Notes under the pieces: generated by a model | The model's database searches: none | What the model was told of the DNA's origin: nothing | The model's input: only the letters and a program-made list of their open reading frames with translations | Position numbers and translations under genes: made by a program | Shown here: one piece after another, positions 16,730 to 24,745 of the stretch | Numbering within the stretch: position 1 is the first letter of the stretch | How the letters are laid out: every line of letters begins with the position of its first letter | Assembly: GCF_000258495.1 (NCBI RefSeq) | Contig: NZ_AJLG01000041.1 | Coordinates: 1 to 32,382 of the forward strand | Direction: 5' to 3' | DNA from: Pedobacter agri PB92 | GTDB taxonomy: Bacteria > Bacteroidota > Bacteroidia > Sphingobacteriales > Sphingobacteriaceae | Length of the DNA: 32,382 bases

Positions 16730-16776
16730 TTATGCTTGCATAACAAAGCTAATGAATGTATTTTGTTATTGCAATA
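16730..16776 (-). promoter_or_regulatory. marR-fad operon promoter with two palindromic operators
   Basis: On the minus strand TTG (16772-16770) is followed by 18-20 nt, depending on how the boundary is set, and then TAGCTTTG (16751-16744). This is a full -33/-7 Bacteroidota promoter match; the -7 box is 26 nt before the ATG. TATTGCAATA, a perfect 10-bp palindrome (16767-16776), contains the -33 TTG. TTATGC-TT-GCATAA (16730-16743), a perfect 6+6 inverted repeat, begins directly after the -7 box and covers the likely start site. Both contain GCA/TGC cores, as expected for MarR dimers that block polymerase. Confidence 0.6.
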
Positions 16777-16798
16777 CCAAACGGATATTTTTTGCAAT

Positions 16799-16831
16799 AA
16801 AAAAAAGCCCCCGATTTTCATCGGAGGCTTT
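16799..16831 (-). terminator. Rho-independent terminator of the ompA-family gene
   Basis: On the minus strand AAAGCC-T-CCGAT, a GAAA loop, then ATCGG-G-GGCTTT: an 11-bp stem with one mismatch followed directly by a run of eight T (16806-16799). It starts about 21 nt after the stop of the OmpA-family gene and separates it from the fad operon promoter. Confidence 0.85.
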
Positions 16832-16851
16832 CGGTATATTTAATTTAATAT

Positions 16852-18168
16852 CTAGTATAAAGTAAACTCTACACGGCGGTTTTGCTGACGACCAGCTGCA
16901 GTTTTATTTGTTGCAATTGGCTGACCCATTCCGTAACCTGTAGCTTCAATACGAGATGCATTAGCACCTTGAGAAACTAAGTAAGCTTTTACAGATTCAG
17001 CTCTTTCTTTAGATAAACGTAAGTTTAATTCTTTAGAACCTGTGTTATCAGTATGACCAGCTAATTTTAAGCTGAAATTTTTCTGTACCAATAAACCAGC
17101 AACTCTGTTTAATGAAGCATAAGATTTAGAGCGGATTGTTGCTTTACCTAAGTCGAACTCCAAGTTTTTGATAGCTTCGCTAACAACTTTACGGTCTTCT
17201 TCAGTAATAACTGTTACCTGAGGTTTTGGAGCTACTAACGGGCAACCAGAACCATCAACTACAGTACCTGCTGGCGTACCTGGACATTTATCCAATTTAT
17301 CAGCTACACCATCACCATCTGTATCTTTTAATAGATCAGCCATTTCTGAACGCAATTTAGCATTCTCAGCTTTTTGAGCATCAAGATCAGATTTTAAAGC
17401 ATTAGCTGTGTTTTTTGCGGCTAAAGCCTCATCATAAGTTGCGGCAACAGGATTGTGGAAAGCCAATTGTTTTCCTTTACCTAATGCAAATTCTAAACCA
17501 GCGTAAGCATAGTTGTATTTATCATTGTTTCCATTTTTATACAATCCATCAAGGTTATCACCATCAACAAAGTTGATTGTCCAGCCTAAATCGATATTTA
17601 TACCGTCAGAAACTTTGAATTTTGCACCAACACCTACAGGGATAATTAGTTCGCTAATGGTTTTACCTCCAGCGTAAGCTGATGTTCCGGCAGCAGTTGT
17701 AATTGTTGGTTTGTAACCGGCTAAACCAGCACCTACCGAAGTATATAATTGTAATGCATCCTCTTTTCTAAACATATCGATGTTAAACATGTTTACAACT
17801 GCGTTTAAACTAGCAGCATAGTTTAGTTTAGTATCAAATGCAGAAACAGTACTTGTATTTACCACTCCACTTTCAAAAGGCTCAGAATTATCACCTTTTA
17901 ATTTACCCATTGTTCCATCTAAACGTAATGAAAAATAGTTTGTGAATTGTTTTTTCACGTATAAACCATATCCAAAACTAGTTTTGTTGTTACTAAAGTC
18001 GTTTCTTCCACCAAGCGGAGAAAGAGGCGTTAAAGCACCTGCATTAACACCAATTGACCAAGTTCTAAATGTAGAAGTTGGAGTAGCTGGCTCTTGAGCC
18101 ATTGCAGCAGTACCGGCAAACAGCCCGGCTAAAGCTAGCGGTAGGGACTTAAATAAATTTGATTTCAT
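16852..18168 (-). CDS. OmpA-family outer-membrane protein with TSP3-like segment
   Basis: A 438-residue envelope protein linking outer membrane and peptidoglycan. ATG 18168 gives a clean signal peptide (MKSNLFKSLPLALAGLFAG ... MAQ); the frame is open to 18216 but the extra residues lack signal character. An N-terminal beta-barrel-like region (about 30-230) is followed by a short coiled coil (ALKSDLDAQKAENAKLRSEM). Next come a calcium-type thrombospondin-3-like motif (DTDGDGVADKLDKCPGTPAG) and the OmpA C-terminal peptidoglycan-binding domain (LAGHTDNTGSKELNLRLSKERA, RIEATGYGMGQP, RRVEFTLY). It follows ggt by 98 nt on the same strand, ends in its own terminator, and probably has its own promoter, though I could not place one. 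Confidence 0.93.
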   Translation of the reverse strand: MKSNLFKSLPLALAGLFAGTAAMAQEPATPTSTFRTWSIGVNAGALTPLSPLGGRNDFSNNKTSFGYGLYVKKQFTNYFSLRLDGTMGKLKGDNSEPFESGVVNTSTVSAFDTKLNYAASLNAVVNMFNIDMFRKEDALQLYTSVGAGLAGYKPTITTAAGTSAYAGGKTISELIIPVGVGAKFKVSDGINIDLGWTINFVDGDNLDGLYKNGNNDKYNYAYAGLEFALGKGKQLAFHNPVAATYDEALAAKNTANALKSDLDAQKAENAKLRSEMADLLKDTDGDGVADKLDKCPGTPAGTVVDGSGCPLVAPKPQVTVITEEDRKVVSEAIKNLEFDLGKATIRSKSYASLNRVAGLLVQKNFSLKLAGHTDNTGSKELNLRLSKERAESVKAYLVSQGANASRIEATGYGMGQPIATNKTAAGRQQNRRVEFTLY

Positions 18169-18266
18169 ATTCTTTTGAATTAACGTTTGATAAGCGTTGT
18201 TGACCACCCTATGCAATTGCTATACCAAAAAAGTCGAAATTATAAATTATTTATCCACGTTAACAT

Positions 18267-19988
18267 TTAATACCCAATTGCTAAATCATCTCCCCTAGGG
18301 TCGGCTCCACCCTGATAACTTCCCCATTTAGTTTTTATAATGGCATCAACCCTCCCAATTGGACCACGGTAAAGAAGATTATATCCTTTTGCCTTTAATT
18401 TTTCTGCAGCTAAGCTATCAATAGCATCCTTTTCTACATAAACTTCATCTGGTAACCATTGATGATGAAATTTCTTTGCAGCCACAGCAGACTGAATATC
18501 CATGTTGAAATCTATCACGTTAATGATGGTCTGAAAAACGGACGTAATAATTGTTGAGCCTCCTGGAGTTCCCACAACCATAAATAATTGTCCATCTTTT
18601 TCAACAATACTTGGGGTCATTGAGCTTAGCATTCTTTTATTTGGGGCAATGGCATTGGCTTCGCCACCCACCAAACCGTACATATTCGGCGCACCTGGTT
18701 TCACAGAAAAATCATCCATTTCATTATTAAGCAGAAATCCAGCACCTTTAACCGCCACTAACGACCCGTAAGAACCATTAAGCGTTGTGGTGATTGAAAC
18801 TGCATTACCATCATGATCTACAATGGAAAAATGTGTAGTTTCTTCACTTTCTTTTCCTTTGATGACACCTGCTAAAACTTTATCACTAGGCGTAGCGGCT
18901 GACCAATTAAAATCAGCCATTCGTTTTTTATTATAATCCAGATTTAAAAGCTGTTTTTGCGGAACATTATAAAAATCCGGATCGCCTAAATGGGTTGCCC
19001 GATCAGCATATACTCTTCTCTCAGCCTCTACAATAACCTGTACCGTAGAATCGGAATTGTGCCCCCACCTATTTAATGGATAAGGTTCAACAGATTGAAG
19101 CAACTGAATTAACGCAATACCGCCGCTGGAAGTTGGCGGCATGGTAATTACTTTATAACCACGATAATTTCCGGTTATTGGTTTGCGCCACACGGCCCGA
19201 TAATTTTTTAAATCCTCTTTGGTCATCAAACCTTTTCCACGCTGCATTTCGGCAACGATAGCATCAGCAACAGCGCCTTCGTAAAAACCGGCTCTACCTT
19301 TTTGCTGAATAAGTTTTAAAGTATTGGCTAATTCTGTTTGTATTAACAGACTACGCTCTTGCCACGTACTCTCAAGGTTAACCAAAGCGGTTCCATTCAC
19401 ATTGATATCCATCAATTTGCGATGTAAACCATTTAGCTCGCTTGCCTGGCGTTTTGTAATTTCAAAACCTTTTTCTGCTAAATCAATAGCAGGCTGAACA
19501 ACCTCTTTCCATGAGAGTTTGCCATATTTTTTATGCGCTTCAACCATACCTGCTACCGAACCAGGAACGCCTGCAGCTAAATGTCCATATAGGCTTTTTT
19601 CTACAATTGGATTTCCAGCGGCATCTAAATACATGTCTCTACTCGCTGCTGCTGAAGCTTTTTCGCGAAAATCTAGTGCATTAACTTCCCCTTTTGCCGA
19701 GCGGTATACCATGAAGCCACCACCACCAATATTCCCGGCATTTGGATAAACCACTGCTAAAGCAAACTGAACCGCTACCGCCGCATCAACTGCATTGCCT
19801 CCTTTTTTCAGGATTTCAATGCCAACTTTTGATGCCTCCGGATGTGCCGACACCACCATTCCGTTTTTAAAGTCTTCATTATTACGCTTACCAAGCTGGC
19901 CGGTTACGCAACTGGTAAAAACAACAAATGAAAAAACTAAAATTGAAGTGATTTTAAATTTAATTAGAGGCTTTATAATTTTCTGCAT
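18267..19988 (-). CDS. ggt: Gamma-glutamyltransferase (lipoprotein)
   Basis: An Ntn-hydrolase that cleaves or transfers the gamma-glutamyl group of glutathione and related peptides, made as a proenzyme that cuts itself into two subunits. ATG 19988 gives a short signal with a lipobox (VVFTSC), predicting a lipid-anchored envelope enzyme; the frame is open to 20006. The large-subunit motif is NAGNIGGGGFMVYR with FREKA. The autoprocessing and nucleophile site is the first Thr of EETTHFSIVD (about residue 384), followed by the small subunit (NNEMDDFS, TPGGSTIITSVFQT). The active-site threonine is present, so the enzyme is likely functional. Its start lies 29 bp inside the 3' end of the acyl-CoA ligase gene, so both are probably in one transcript. 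No metabolic link between them is obvious. Confidence 0.94.
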   Translation of the reverse strand: MQKIIKPLIKFKITSILVFSFVVFTSCVTGQLGKRNNEDFKNGMVVSAHPEASKVGIEILKKGGNAVDAAVAVQFALAVVYPNAGNIGGGGFMVYRSAKGEVNALDFREKASAAASRDMYLDAAGNPIVEKSLYGHLAAGVPGSVAGMVEAHKKYGKLSWKEVVQPAIDLAEKGFEITKRQASELNGLHRKLMDINVNGTALVNLESTWQERSLLIQTELANTLKLIQQKGRAGFYEGAVADAIVAEMQRGKGLMTKEDLKNYRAVWRKPITGNYRGYKVITMPPTSSGGIALIQLLQSVEPYPLNRWGHNSDSTVQVIVEAERRVYADRATHLGDPDFYNVPQKQLLNLDYNKKRMADFNWSAATPSDKVLAGVIKGKESEETTHFSIVDHDGNAVSITTTLNGSYGSLVAVKGAGFLLNNEMDDFSVKPGAPNMYGLVGGEANAIAPNKRMLSSMTPSIVEKDGQLFMVVGTPGGSTIITSVFQTIINVIDFNMDIQSAVAAKKFHHQWLPDEVYVEKDAIDSLAAEKLKAKGYNLLYRGPIGRVDAIIKTKWGSYQGGADPRGDDLAIGY

Positions 19989-21735
19989 CCTTATAGATTT
20001 TTTCAATGATATCTTGATTCTTTTCGGTGATTATTTTTCTTTTCAAACTCAATTTCGGTGTAAGTTCACCACCGTTAATACTCCATTCTTTAGGCAACAA
20101 TGCGAACCTTTTTACTTGCTCCCATTTACCGAAATCGATGCTAGCAGCTTCGATAATTTCATTAAATTTGGCTAAAACCTGCTCGTTTTTAATAATTTCT
20201 TCATTTGTTGTAAAGTTGATTCCTTTTTTAGCCGCCCAGGTTTTAAGCGTTTCAAAATTAGGAACAATCAAGGCCGATGGAAATTTCCTGTTTTCTCCTA
20301 AAACCATTATTTGTTCAATGAATATCGACTCTTTATATTTATTCTCCAAAATTTGAGGTGCAACATATTTGCCGCCAGCCGTTTTAAACATTTCCTTTTT
20401 ACGATCTGTAATTTTGAGAAATCTTCCATCTATCAACTCACCAATGTCGCCGGTGTGAAACCAACCCTCTGCATCAATAGCTTCTTTTGTTAAATCGGGG
20501 CGGTTATAATAGCCTTTCATTACCTGGTGACCTCGGGTCAATACTTCACCATCTTGCGCAATTTTTACTTCCACACCTTTAATCACTTCACCAACTGTAC
20601 CAAACATGGTTCCACCAAAATGATTCACTGTAATTACCGGCGAAGTTTCTGTTAAGCCATAGCCTTCAAAAACAGGCATCCCGGCGGCCCAAAAAATTCT
20701 GGCCAACCGCGGATTCAATGCAGCACCTCCAGATACAATCACCACAATTTCTCCGCCTAAGGCCTCCTGCCATTTTTTAAAAACGAGTTTTCGGGCAATA
20801 CCCAATTTAAAGTTATACCACGCACCGGCATCAGTTGTATATTTTTCTGCCAAAGCCACCGACCAAAAGAAAATCCCTCTTTTAATACCGGTAAGCGACT
20901 TACCTTTTTCCATGATCTTATCATAAACTTTTTCGAGGAGACGAGGCACAGTTGAGAATGCATTTGGTTTTACGTGTTGAATATCCGCAACGATGGTATC
21001 CATGCTTTCTGCATAATAAATACTCGTTTTGTTAAACAAATAAAGATAAATGATCATGCGTTCAAAAATGTGCGAAAGCGGCAAAAAGCTCAAGCTTTTA
21101 TTCACCCCATCAGGCATCACAACAGATGAGTTTACGAAATTCGCAACCAGATTATCATGTGTTAACATAACACCTTTTGGTGTACCAGTTGTGCCTGATG
21201 TATAAATGAGGGTTAAAATGTCTTCAGGCTCAACTTTAGATCGATAATCATCCAGGTTAATATCCTGACTGTTTTTACCATCTTCAATAAGCGTTTCCCA
21301 ACAGGTTACTCCTTCAATATCGCTAAAACTGAAAATTTTTATAGCCGGATTAATGGTATCAACACAAGGCTTTATTTTTTTATATAAATCCAGATCAGAA
21401 ACAAAAATGATTGAAATTTCAGCATCCTTTAAAATAAACTGAATATCATGCTCAGCTAAAGTAGGATACAAGGGAATTTGGTAGGCACCGATTTGATTGG
21501 CTGCAAAATCAGCAATATTCCATTCGGGCCGGTTGTGCGACATTACCGCTACACGACCACCTTTTTGTATACCATGTTTAATTAATCCTCGGCTTAAATG
21601 ATCTACAGTTGCGCAAAATTGTTCCGTACTATAATTAACCCATTTGCCATTAATTTTACCATTGATAAACTCTTGCTTTGGATTCTGCTGATTATGTCTT
21701 AATAGATCAAAGACTCTCGTGATTTCTGCAGCCAT
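19960..21735 (-). CDS. Long-chain fatty-acid-CoA ligase (AMP-forming)
   Basis: An adenylate-forming enzyme that activates fatty acids to acyl-CoA with ATP. The 591-residue protein has the ANL-superfamily signatures: P-loop-like LIYTSGTTGTPKGVMLTHDN (about 175-195), GYGLTETSPVITVNH, WFHTGDIGEL, and the hinge region LKITDRKKEMFKTAGGKYVAP with the downstream C-terminal domain. The GRFLKITDRKKEMFK form is typical of long-chain ligases (FadD15-like). It probably supplies substrates to the beta-oxidation operon 3 kb downstream or to lipid synthesis; that is inferred. The ATG at 21735 lies 33 nt after a TATGTTTG box. Its 3' end overlaps ggt. Cytoplasmic, membrane-associated. Confidence 0.93.
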   Translation of the reverse strand: MAAEITRVFDLLRHNQQNPKQEFINGKINGKWVNYSTEQFCATVDHLSRGLIKHGIQKGGRVAVMSHNRPEWNIADFAANQIGAYQIPLYPTLAEHDIQFILKDAEISIIFVSDLDLYKKIKPCVDTINPAIKIFSFSDIEGVTCWETLIEDGKNSQDINLDDYRSKVEPEDILTLIYTSGTTGTPKGVMLTHDNLVANFVNSSVVMPDGVNKSLSFLPLSHIFERMIIYLYLFNKTSIYYAESMDTIVADIQHVKPNAFSTVPRLLEKVYDKIMEKGKSLTGIKRGIFFWSVALAEKYTTDAGAWYNFKLGIARKLVFKKWQEALGGEIVVIVSGGAALNPRLARIFWAAGMPVFEGYGLTETSPVITVNHFGGTMFGTVGEVIKGVEVKIAQDGEVLTRGHQVMKGYYNRPDLTKEAIDAEGWFHTGDIGELIDGRFLKITDRKKEMFKTAGGKYVAPQILENKYKESIFIEQIMVLGENRKFPSALIVPNFETLKTWAAKKGINFTTNEEIIKNEQVLAKFNEIIEAASIDFGKWEQVKRFALLPKEWSINGGELTPKLSLKRKIITEKNQDIIEKIYKDAENYKASN

Positions 21736-21767
21736 ATCTAATATATTATTTGGTTAAGTTAAAAAAT

Positions 21768-21775
21768 CAAACATA
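21768..21775 (-). promoter_or_regulatory. -7 promoter element of the acyl-CoA ligase gene
   Basis: The minus strand reads TATGTTTG, an exact TAnnTTTG match, 33 nt upstream of the ATG. No convincing -33 TTG is present at the expected distance, so the call rests on the -7 box and its position. Confidence 0.4.
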
Positions 21776-22000
21776 AAGATGTGCGATGCTTTACGTTTTT
21801 TGTTCGAAAAATTTTGCTCTTTTCCAAAATACCAAAATCTATTCGGGATAAAATATTTGGAATAAACTTAAGAAATCCAATATTACTATGCAAGCATTGT
21901 TTTTTATAAAAATAAGATTTTGACTGTAAAAACATAAACGGCACCATAGTTGTTAAGCTGTTTAAATAATTAAAAAACATTATTTATTTAAAAATCTATT

Positions 22001-22465
22001 ATGAAAAAGTTATTTACAATTTTAGGATGCATTGCGTTATTTGCACTGACAACAACAAGCGTTAAAGCGCAGAATTACAAAACAGGCTTAGGTTTAGGTA
22101 TTGATTTTGGCGACGGTGCTACTTTAGTTGGACCTTCAGTTAGACATCACTTTAGCAGAAGTGCGGCATTACAAGGCGAAGTTTTGTTTGGTGGTAATTC
22201 AACTACTTTACAGGCATTTTTGCAATACAATGCTTCAATTCCAGGTGCTAAAGGTTTAGATTGGTATTTAGGTGGTGGACCATCAGTACAACTTTATGAT
22301 GGCGGATCTAACTTCTATTTAGTACCAATGGTTGGTTTAGATTATAAAATTTCTGGTGCACCATTAGCGATTGCTTTAGACTGGAGACCAAGACTTTATC
22401 TAGGAGATGGTGATAGTGATTTTAACGCAGGAAGATTTGGCTTAGGCTTCAGATATACTTTTTAA
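22001..22465 (+). CDS. Small outer-membrane beta-barrel protein, function unknown
   Basis: A 154-residue exported protein. The signal peptide MKKLFTILGCIALFALTTTSVKA ends before QNYKTG. The mature part alternates polar and hydrophobic residues with glycine-rich turns (GLGLGIDFGDGATLVGPSV, DWYLGGGPSVQLYDGG, RFGLGFRYTF). It ends in phenylalanine, as outer-membrane barrels do. The size suggests six to eight strands. I do not recognise a specific function; it is a typical small Bacteroidota porin-like or structural barrel. It stands alone between divergent and convergent genes and ends in a strong shared terminator. The 265-bp upstream gap has no clear promoter match on this strand. Confidence 0.8.
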   Translation: MKKLFTILGCIALFALTTTSVKAQNYKTGLGLGIDFGDGATLVGPSVRHHFSRSAALQGEVLFGGNSTTLQAFLQYNASIPGAKGLDWYLGGGPSVQLYDGGSNFYLVPMVGLDYKISGAPLAIALDWRPRLYLGDGDSDFNAGRFGLGFRYTF

Positions 22466-22481
22466 GCAACAGCTTAAAAGC

Positions 22482-22517
22482 AAAAATCCCGCTGGAAAAT
22501 TTCCAGCGGGATTTTTT
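22482..22517. terminator. Bidirectional terminator between barrel and M61 genes
   Basis: A 17-bp perfect inverted repeat (22482-22498 with 22500-22516, core TCCCGCTGGAAA) has an A-run on one side and a T-run on the other. It would terminate both the plus-strand barrel gene and the convergent minus-strand M61 peptidase gene. Confidence 0.9.
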
Positions 22518-22559
22518 ATTGACTATTAACTTAGGACTAATGACTCAAAACTGCTGAGT

Positions 22560-24392
22560 TTATTTACCTGTCCACTTTTTGAACACCGCTTTTTGTGCTG
22601 GTGTTGCATTTGCATTAATCGTAGCTTTTAATCGCACACTTGGATTTTCTTTTAAGGTTAAAGAAATCTCTTTCTCTATTCCATCGCGTTTAATTTTAAA
22701 TTTCAAAACATCGCCAATACTTTTCTTTGACACCACTGGCAAAGTTTCTAGCGATAACATCGGGCTTCTTAACCTAATGTTTGCCAATGCATCACTCACC
22801 GTTACATCATCTAAAGAAATAATCTCGTCATTAACGTTTAGACCAGCAATCCATGCAGCAGAATTTCTGGTGATGGAAGATACCGAAATGGTTCCGTTGT
22901 TAGTCAGCTGTCCGCTTGCACCGCTTACCGGTTTGCCAGGTGTTGCATTTTCAGTAGCTACATCGATACCAGCATAACCAAAATATTTCACGTATTCTGC
23001 ATCATCTACTCCATTTACATACTTCGCCCAGAAGTTAGTGAAGCTGATTCCGGATATTTTTTCAACCATTGCCTTAAACTCTGCATCGGTATAACCGCGT
23101 TTCAATGTTTTGCACTGCAGGTACATGGCTTTCATTACATCATCTAAACTTTTCGCACCCTTTGTGGCATTAATAATTTCCAAATCCATCAAAATACCAA
23201 TAACCTCGCCTTTGCTATAGTAAGAAATGGAATTATTTTTAGAATTTTCATTTGGGCGATAACCAATAATCCAGGCATCATAGCTGGATGACGCCGCCGA
23301 CTGGTATTTAGCGCCAGGTGTGTTGGTAACTGTACCAATTGCACCGGCAAGATCATTTATAAATGTGGCATCATCGTTAAATCCAGCCCTGTGCATATAC
23401 TTGTTTTCGTAGTACGAGGTGAATCCTTCTGCCACCCAAAGGTTGGTGGTATAGTTTTCGTTATCGTAATCAAACGGACCTAAAGCTACCGGACGTAAAC
23501 GTTTCACATTCCATAGGTGATGGTATTCATGAGCTACCAAAGCTAAAAATCCTTTGTAACCTGTTTCGGTATTGTAAGCATTTCTGGTTGCACCTAATGT
23601 AGTAGAGTTTAAATGCTCTAAGCCACCGCCACCACGTAAAAAATTATGAACGATAAAAGTGTAATGCTTATTAGGATTTTCGCCATAAACTGCAGTAATT
23701 TCCTCTACAATTTTAGCCATATCTACTTTTAACTTTTCTTTATCGTAATTACCCCCGCCGAACATGGCCACTTCATGGCGAACACCAGCAGCCATAAATT
23801 CGAAAACATCCTGGTTTCCAACCTCAATAGGGCTATCATATAAGATGTCGAAATCAGTTGCCTTATAGGTAAACTGCTCTCCTGCAACCGGTTCCAAACC
23901 AGTTGAAACTTTGCTCCAGGTATTGAACGGAATAATTTTAACCGTACTTGGCGATTTAATCATTCCATCAGGATGCATAAAAATTCCGGTTGGTGATAAG
24001 AACGCATGAGAATCATCAATAAAAGGCGTACGCACTGAAATTTCAAAAGCGTAAACGCGATAGTTAATTTTAATATTAGCTGCTTTTGCCGAAAATATTC
24101 TCCAGGTATTTTTTCTAACTTTTTCTACTTTAACCTGTTTGCCGCCTGCTGTAGCTTTAAATTCTTCTACACTTTTTTCAAATTCCCGGATCAGATAAGA
24201 TCCCGGGGTCCACACTGGCATTTTAACGTCAACATAATCTTTTGCCAAACCAGAAATATTCATCTGAACTTCAGCATAATGTGCCTGCGGCTCTTTAAAA
24301 GAAACCTCAAAAGCAATTTTTACCTGCGCCTCTGCTGCCATAATACTCGTTAGTAATAAAACTAAACTTAAAATTGATTTTTTAATAAACAT
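22560..24392 (-). CDS. M61-family metallopeptidase with PDZ domain
   Basis: A 610-residue exported zinc peptidase of the glycyl aminopeptidase (M61) family. The signal peptide is MFIKKSILSLVLLLTSIMAAEAQ. After an N-terminal beta domain comes the peptidase domain, with the zinc motif HEYHHLWNVKRLRP (H288, E289, H292) and downstream LWVAEGFTSYYENKYMHRAG, whose glutamate supplies the third ligand. A C-terminal PDZ domain follows (about 490-590; ITRNSAAWIAGLNVNDEIISLDD is its carboxylate-binding region in part). Family members show preference for N-terminal glycine or alanine; the substrate here is unknown. Periplasmic. It is monocistronic: a TAATTTTG box lies upstream and the shared terminator downstream. 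Confidence 0.92.
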   Translation of the reverse strand: MFIKKSILSLVLLLTSIMAAEAQVKIAFEVSFKEPQAHYAEVQMNISGLAKDYVDVKMPVWTPGSYLIREFEKSVEEFKATAGGKQVKVEKVRKNTWRIFSAKAANIKINYRVYAFEISVRTPFIDDSHAFLSPTGIFMHPDGMIKSPSTVKIIPFNTWSKVSTGLEPVAGEQFTYKATDFDILYDSPIEVGNQDVFEFMAAGVRHEVAMFGGGNYDKEKLKVDMAKIVEEITAVYGENPNKHYTFIVHNFLRGGGGLEHLNSTTLGATRNAYNTETGYKGFLALVAHEYHHLWNVKRLRPVALGPFDYDNENYTTNLWVAEGFTSYYENKYMHRAGFNDDATFINDLAGAIGTVTNTPGAKYQSAASSSYDAWIIGYRPNENSKNNSISYYSKGEVIGILMDLEIINATKGAKSLDDVMKAMYLQCKTLKRGYTDAEFKAMVEKISGISFTNFWAKYVNGVDDAEYVKYFGYAGIDVATENATPGKPVSGASGQLTNNGTISVSSITRNSAAWIAGLNVNDEIISLDDVTVSDALANIRLRSPMLSLETLPVVSKKSIGDVLKFKIKRDGIEKEISLTLKENPSVRLKATINANATPAQKAVFKKWTGK

Positions 24393-24411
24393 GTTAAGGG
24401 TGTTTTGCCTA

Positions 24412-24419
24412 CAAAATTA
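24412..24419 (-). promoter_or_regulatory. -7 promoter element of the M61 peptidase gene
   Basis: The minus strand reads TAATTTTG, an exact TAnnTTTG match, about 20 nt upstream of the ATG at 24392. The -33 position carries TTC rather than TTG. Confidence 0.4.
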
Positions 24420-24538
24420 TATTTATTGACGGTGTTTTTGAATTAATTGGAAAAATTAGTCGAGAGTTAGAAGAACAAAAGTCCGAAGTCGGCCATCCGC
24501 GGCGGAAGATAGAGTTCATTTATACAAACTGTACTCGT

Positions 24539-24581
24539 ACGCTTTTACCCAAAAAGTAGGGTAACTTATTCAAAAAAGCGT
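24539..24581 (+). other. Nested hairpin upstream of the RND operon
   Basis: The outer arms ACGCTTTT (24539-24546) and AAAAGCGT (24574-24581) can pair. Inside, TTACCC (24545-24550) pairs with GGGTAA (24559-24564). The structure is followed by TTTTAAT. It ends 164 nt before the first RND gene and could be an attenuator, a leader structure or a chance fold. Confidence 0.3.
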
Positions 24582-24745
24582 TTTAATAAATTACATGGCT
24601 TGCCGCGAACTCCAAACCACTAACTTCAGACTTACAAAGTAACATCCTTAATACAACAAATTTAGGACTAAACTAATTGAATATTTTTACACTCTAATAT
24701 CGGCGTTAATTTTAACGTTCAGATAAGCACGACACAAATATAAAC

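Larger units (their letters stand above)
24393..24745. other. Divergent intergenic region between M61 peptidase and RND operon
   Basis: A 353-bp gap with no supported gene. It holds the M61 promoter box at 24412-24419 and a nested inverted repeat at 24539-24581. A GC-richer patch around 24480-24508 (including CCGCGG) stands out from the AT-rich surroundings, but I cannot assign it. No clear TAnnTTTG match is found for the RND operon; TAATTTTA at 24711-24718 differs by one base. Confidence 0.5.
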
